Shown here in pieces: positions 59,943-64,000 of a stretch of 64,000 nucleotides of DNA. Location of the stretch: positions 1-64,000 of the forward strand of contig JAMZAV010000354.1 in the NCBI GenBank assembly GCA_024449915.1. Direction: 5' to 3'. Origin of the DNA: Sweltsa coloradensis (taxonomy: Eukaryota > Arthropoda > Insecta > Plecoptera > Chloroperlidae). A program made the position numbers and the translations under genes. How positions within the stretch are numbered: the stretch's first letter is position 1; each line of letters begins with the position of its first letter. The notes under the pieces were generated by a model, which worked only from the letters and a program-made list of their open reading frames with translations, searched no databases and was not told the DNA's origin.

Positions 59943-61058
59943 CATTATTATTGATACCATGTTTTTTGTTCCTTATTACAAGTATTTTAATTTTAATATT
60001 TTAGAGCTGTGGGGACACTATAACAATTAATGCTGAACTATAAATTTAGTTTATTACATTTCTTACATCTTCCACAAGTTGTCAGTATGACTAGATATGA
60101 CCTTTGCAATATATGACTAGATCTTTGGTATTTGTGATTCGAGATTGTCCTCTTCTTTGATTTCACAGTTACATTAGATGAGTGAATATCGTTCCGATTC
60201 TACGTTGTACGTTGATCCTTAGTTCCAGCTATATATTCAATGATTCCAGTTCACAATATTCACAAGTTCACCGATGACAGTGACCACTGAAATTGACTTC
60301 ACCGTAGTCTATTTGCTGTAACACTGTTGATGTGGTACACTTACACAATTACCTATACATGTTTGACGATATTGAAATATTAGATGAAACACTGTAGTAA
60401 AATAAATTTTCAAAAACACTGATAAGCATAAATAAAGGGAACATCTAGAGTTTGTATTATTAGGGCAGAAGTAGAATTGTTTTGATATTCGTTTAGTTTA
60501 GTCGGGTTCGGGTGATGTGAACGATTTACGCAAAGATTTCGTTAAAAGAGAGATAAGGAAGTGTGTATACCTCATAGATATTGAACCCTTATTGTAGGCA
60601 ATAGTTGTTCAATATCTATACGGTAGTATACCTATTTTCAATTATAACGACGAGAAAATATTTGTAGCTATTGGAATTTTTACATGTTATTTAGTGACTG
60701 ACAACAATAAGAAATAACAATTAATTTACTATACTGGGTTATTAATCAAGGATTGATTGCTTGCTGTTATTTCAAGTTACCTCATGTATACAACACATAT
60801 GACCTTCAAGTTGAATAACTTGATAAAATACATTTGTTAAGATCGACTAAGTCAACTGTTTCTCGAGTCGATGATTTAAAAACTTTATAAAATTGGTATT
60901 ACTGGAAATTGAGAAAGAAGAAACAAGTTATTATCTGCCATTCATAGAGTTTGTTCTTGATCAAATTGGTACAAAATGCATTAAAATGTCCCTATGTAAT
61001 ATTTTAGATTCAGGATAGTTGTTTTGTTTTGTAAGTATGAAAGTGTATATTTTCCGAT
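59943..61058. other. Unassigned AT-rich sequence downstream of the glass-like gene
   Basis: No gene is seen. Part of it may be 3' untranslated region of the minus-strand glass-like gene if the proximal polyadenylation signal is not used. Confidence 0.4.
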
Positions 61059-61064
61059 TTTATT
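61059..61064 (-). terminator. Candidate polyadenylation signal of the glass-like gene
   Basis: AATAAA on the minus strand, about 280 bases past the stop codon at 61341. Confidence 0.4.
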
Positions 61065-61340
61065 CTCAATCGTGTTTGTCTAGTTCGATGTAAGTTTTAA
61101 CTTTTGAAGCTGAACCCCATTGAAAAAGTCAACCAATAAGTTGATAGAAATTTTCATTCTCTCAATATTGACTATAATAAATTTATAAAACTTGTAACTT
61201 CCAAATTCACCATTGGATACAATAATAGCTAGGTTTGTGGTGGGTAGTTTGGTGTGTTTCTCTTTGTGTAGCAGGCAACGCACCGGTCACCAGAGTGCAT
61301 TAAAATGTCGGTTGTAAACAAACTGCCACTTGGAGCACTG

Positions 61341-62042
61341 TCATGGCGGTAGGCTGGTCATCCCTCCGTGCACCCTCATGTGACGGTTCAGGTTGCCCGA
61401 CTGGGAGAATCTCAACAGGCAGAGTTTACATTGGTAGGGCTTCTCTCCGGAGTGAATACGCAGATGCTTCGTCAGCGTTGATGAGTCAGAGAACGCCTTC
61501 TTGCACATACGACAGCGATAAGGGCGTTCCCCACTGTGCGTTCTCATGTGAGTCGTCACCGAGCTTGACTGCGAGAAGCGACGATCACAGATCGGACAAC
61601 GAAACGGCTTCTCCCCGGAGTGTGTCCTCACGTGAGCCGTGAGGTTGGCAGCCTGACTGAAGGTCTTGTTGCAGTCTCCACAACGGTAGGGCTTCTCGCC
61701 GCTGTGTGTACGAAGATGCGTCTTGAGGGTGCTCGGCCGCGCGTAGGTCTTGCCGCAGATACGACATAGGTTGGGGCGCTGCGACTCGTCCAGACTCGAG
61801 AGGGGTTTCGGGATTCGTTTCGAGGTGCGGAGGGGGGAGGCGGTGCGGTAGGGGGAGACCTTGGGTTTGTAGGGGGGGTTGGACAGGATCGGCTGGACGA
61901 GGTCTTGAAGGGGCGGTGGGGGACGGAAGTCGGCGGTGAACGAGTAGGTGGCAGCGTTTGGGTAGGACTGCGGGCTAAGGAGACCTTGGGGGGACTGGGG
62001 GTAGACGGGGGAGGGGTTGGGGGGAGCCGTTGCCCACTGCAT
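61341..62042 (-). CDS. gl: Glass-like five-zinc-finger transcription factor, last exon
   Basis: This nuclear DNA-binding protein belongs to the Glass family, known in Drosophila for photoreceptor differentiation. The exon follows a 3' splice site (GATTCCAG) at 62043 and ends at TGA 61341-61343. Its 233 codons hold a Pro/Ser/Tyr-rich segment (residues 1-80) and five C2H2 fingers. Metal ligands by exon residue are C93/C96/H109/H113, C121/C124/H137/H141, C149/C152/H165/H169, C177/C180/H193/H197 and C205/C208/H221/H225. The linkers are of the TGEKP type, mostly HSGEKP/HSGERP. The finger motifs [20 protein letters not shown] and [19 protein letters not shown] are those I recall for Glass, and the chain ends 8 residues after the last ligand. 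It joins in phase 0 to the upstream exon at 63658-63867. GC content is far above the flanks. The role in this organism is inferred from the family. Confidence 0.9.
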   Translation of the reverse strand: MQWATAPPNPSPVYPQSPQGLLSPQSYPNAATYSFTADFRPPPPLQDLVQPILSNPPYKPKVSPYRTASPLRTSKRIPKPLSSLDESQRPNLCRICGKTYARPSTLKTHLRTHSGEKPYRCGDCNKTFSQAANLTAHVRTHSGEKPFRCPICDRRFSQSSSVTTHMRTHSGERPYRCRMCKKAFSDSSTLTKHLRIHSGEKPYQCKLCLLRFSQSGNLNRHMRVHGGMTSLPP

Positions 62043-62521
62043 CTGGAATCAAGATGACATTCATTTATACCACAACCAAGATGTGAATCCCAGCTATTAT
62101 CAACCCGTATTGAAGAAATCATTAAAAAGTTGTGTCAAAAATATAAAGAATAATAACACGACCTGTGATTTCACAGTGTTGATGGTGGAGGTGCCGGTCC
62201 AGGGAACAACGTATAGTTATCACGAAGCAATTTCTCCTAGTCCTATGATCACGTCATCGGCTGGGGAAGTGTAGCCAATCACAGTCACACACCACCTGTG
62301 ATGATGGTGAGGCTGAAGGCTCGGAAGAAACTCTCAGCCAGGATTGCCGGTGACGGTATTCAGACACGTGGGCTGGGACTTCTCGAATCACATTCCTGCG
62401 CTTTACGCTGTAGCTACCTACATCTGTCGGTCAGGGCTCTTAAATTATTCTTCTAGCAATTACAAGATCTCAAACTAAATCCGTGTTCGAGCAGAGGTAT
62501 TGCACTACCCTACTGAGATGG

Positions 62522-62755
62522 AGGGCGTCATGCAAAAAGGGGATAACCACCGTTATCCCCTTCTTGCATATTACCACATTTTATGGTTTATCGATCTAGT
62601 TGTAAGCTATATGCAAACTTTAGTTCTCGTGGCACAGCGTGGCGAATGCCTATTGCAAACTGTAAGTCGCACTTTAGCATGCTAGTCGTTTTATTTGCCG
62701 AGCCGTAGGTCAAAACTAGAATATTGCCGTTATCCCCTTCTTGCATGACGCCCCT
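62522..62755. mobile_element. 234 bp MITE in the glass intron
   Basis: The ends are inverted repeats of about 25 bases: AGGGCGTCATGCAAAAAGGG followed by GATAA on the left, and TTATCCCCTTCTTGCATGAC followed by GCCC on the right. A third, internal copy of TTATCCCCTTCTTGCAT lies at 62553-62569. No coding capacity; target duplication unclear. Confidence 0.7.
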
Positions 62756-63190
62756 CGATCCATTAATATGATATTATTACTTCACGCAACTGATGGCTTG
62801 TAGGGAAAAAATAAATGGTATAATAATGTGAACCCCTAAAAAACAATTCTTATAAATTAGTGCATGGACAATGAATACAAACGTTATTACCGTATTTTTT
62901 TTATTGAAGGTAGCACTTAGAATTGAATGGAACGTAAAGGCAAAAAACTGGGGTGCGAGTGCGACCTACATTCGCAGGCACATTTTTAAAAGTCCAACCC
63001 GGCACTCCCACTACATGAACCTAATGTGTAATATTTCGGCAGCATTCTAGGACTTCTTTAGATTAGAGTTCCTAGACGTCCTGCCTGGCGGGACAGTACC
63101 GATTTTCAACTTTGTGTCCCGTGTCCCGCCACACTTGACAAAATAACACTATAATATGGTGAAAATTTTATTTTTCCTTCGGCAAAAGGG

Positions 63191-63222
63191 ACTCCGGCGG
63201 TTGGGGCTTTGCCCCACACCCC
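63191..63222. repeat. Recurrent GGGGC...GCCCC hairpin motif
   Basis: ACTCCGGCGGTTGGGGCTTT followed by GCCCCACACCCC, matching 3471-3503 and 26771-26808. Confidence 0.5.
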
Positions 63223-63245
63223 AGCTATCCGCCTCTAATTGTCCC

Positions 63246-63600
63246 GCTTTTTTTATTTGTAAATCTGGGCACCTTACTTAAGATGCAAGATTGATGTGAT
63301 GTTGATGGGTTATACCTACCTTGTTATTTTTTAATTGGCAGAATTTCAGGATATTTTTTTTTTTTACCCATACCCAGAATCCCACATATTACAATATTGT
63401 GCTACCTACATTCCAACCATCTTTTCAATTATATTTATAGCGCTTTTTTTATTTGTAAATCTGGGCACCTTACTATGGGTTTTTCCTACTTTGTTATTTT
63501 TTAATTTGCAAAATTTCAGGATATTTTTCTACCCATACCAAGAATCCCACATATTACAATATTGTGCGAACCTATATTCCAACCATCTTTTCGATTATAG
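63246..63600 (+). repeat. Tandem duplication in the glass intron
   Basis: Unit 1 (63246-63441) and unit 2 (63442-63600) share CTTTTTTTATTTGTAAATCT, GTTATTTTTTAATT, AATTTCAGGATATTTTT, AATCCCACATATTACAATAT and TTCCAACCATCTTTTC in the same order. Confidence 0.8.
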
Positions 63601-63657
63601 ATATCTGAAAACTAAGGTGCTAATCTTTGCTACAACTACAAAGAGTAACAGACTAAC

Positions 63658-63867
63658 CTGCGGACACGTTATCTGGTGCTGTAGGTTGTCCGGCACGTTG
63701 GGCGGGTACCCGTGCATGGTCATGTTCATGGACACGTTCACACTCATGCTGGGGAACATGTTGTGGTGCTGGCTGTGCATGGTTTGGGTCGGACCGGATG
63801 TGCAGAACTGGTCTTGACCTCCGTTGCAATATTGAGAGGTTGCGTAGCCACCGCTGGGCGACATCAT
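63658..63867 (-). CDS. gl: Glass-like transcription factor, penultimate visible exon
   Basis: On the minus strand the exon follows CTCTGTGTCCAG and ends CCGCAG before GTTAGT. It is exactly 210 bases (70 codons), phase 0 at both ends. It encodes a Met/His/Ser/Gln-rich stretch (MMSPSGGYATSQYCNGGQDQ, with HHNMFPSMSVNVSMNMTMHG further on), consistent with a low-complexity N-terminal regulatory region. It joins in frame to the zinc-finger exon at 62042. Because the acceptor directly precedes ATGATG, this exon may hold the start codon or be internal; further exons probably lie beyond the right edge. The N-terminal part of Glass proteins is poorly conserved, so membership rests on the downstream exon. 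Confidence 0.75.
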
Positions 63868-63951
63868 CTGGACACAGAGATACAATTAGAATCAAGGGTA
63901 TTCACCCGCTAAACTTAAAAAATATATTTATTCAGGCTAACTAGTAATGAT

Positions 63952-64000
63952 TTTTTTTTTTTAATTATTGGGGACACCATGACCTCCCAAAAAATTGGCA
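63952..64000 (-). mobile_element. Partial copy of the TTAA-flanked 643 bp family
   Basis: On the minus strand CCAATTTTTTGGGAGGTCAT and GTCCCCAATAATT match 39481-39520. The copy runs off the right edge of the window. Confidence 0.5.

Larger units (their letters stand above)
62043..63657 (-). other. Intron of the glass-like gene
   Basis: It is bounded on the minus strand by the donor GTTAGT (63657 downward) and the acceptor TTGATTCCAG (62052-62043). It contains a MITE (62522-62755), a recurrent GC hairpin (63191-63222) and a tandem duplication (63246-63600). Confidence 0.75.

Noticed and set aside
61343..61642. Plus-strand frame opposite the zinc-finger exon
   Set aside because: Antisense shadow of a strongly conserved coding exon.
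61628..62122. 164-codon minus-strand frame rich in Pro/Ser/Arg
   Set aside because: It is a shadow of the zinc-finger exon in another frame.
63335..63817. 160-codon plus-strand hydrophobic frame
   Set aside because: It runs across the intronic tandem duplication and the antisense of a glass exon; its hydrophobicity comes from T-rich DNA.

Overview
This is eukaryotic, intron-rich, AT-rich DNA with very low gene density. No prokaryotic operon, rRNA or CRISPR array is visible. The best-supported gene is a Glass-type five-zinc-finger transcription factor, a family kept in many invertebrates and absent from vertebrates. Together with many palindromic TAGGCCTA-type words and a rich set of short DNA transposons and SINEs, this suggests a marine invertebrate. 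My guess is a deuterostome such as an echinoderm, but the window does not prove it.

Layout. 1-7.1 kb: Helitron/Helentron-like non-autonomous elements, a YY1-word tandem repeat and two TTAA-flanked piggyBac-like remnants, one with a nested MITE. 9.9-15.9 kb: a Helentron-like element, a 523 bp MITE and two ~2.1-2.3 kb TA-flanked inverted-repeat elements. The first of these has a second copy in opposite orientation at 53.6-55.9 kb. 17.3-19.8 kb: a 2.5 kb hAT-type element with a perfect 8 bp target duplication. 20-21.9 kb (minus strand): a tandem series of exon-like modules. 23.4-29.7 kb: a Helentron-like element, a long palindrome, a 278 bp hAT-type MITE and a cluster of poly-C tracts. 31.8-32.2 kb: a GC-rich coding fragment resembling the C-terminal edge of an eIF4G MIF4G domain. 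33.4-35.8 kb: a two-exon hypothetical gene (plus) whose intron holds a SINE, a perfect 45 bp inverted repeat and a hammerhead-core-like motif. 38.6-40.1 kb: three elements nested in each other. 41.6-42.2 kb: a TTAA-flanked MITE. 43.8-49.5 kb (plus): a remarkable array of duplicated two- or three-exon modules. 49.9-50.0 kb: an isolated coding exon (minus). 53.6-56.8 kb: the inverted copy of the 2.1 kb element and another Helentron-like element. 61-63.9 kb: the last two visible exons of the glass-like gene (minus), which continues past the right edge.

The few genes show no evident functional link. The main stories are transposon biology (elements defined by comparing copies inside the window) and two independent arrays of tandemly duplicated exon-like modules, of which the 43.8-49.5 kb array is the most likely to be undescribed. 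Coordinates of repeats come from reading by eye and may be off by a few bases; no alignment or database search was run.
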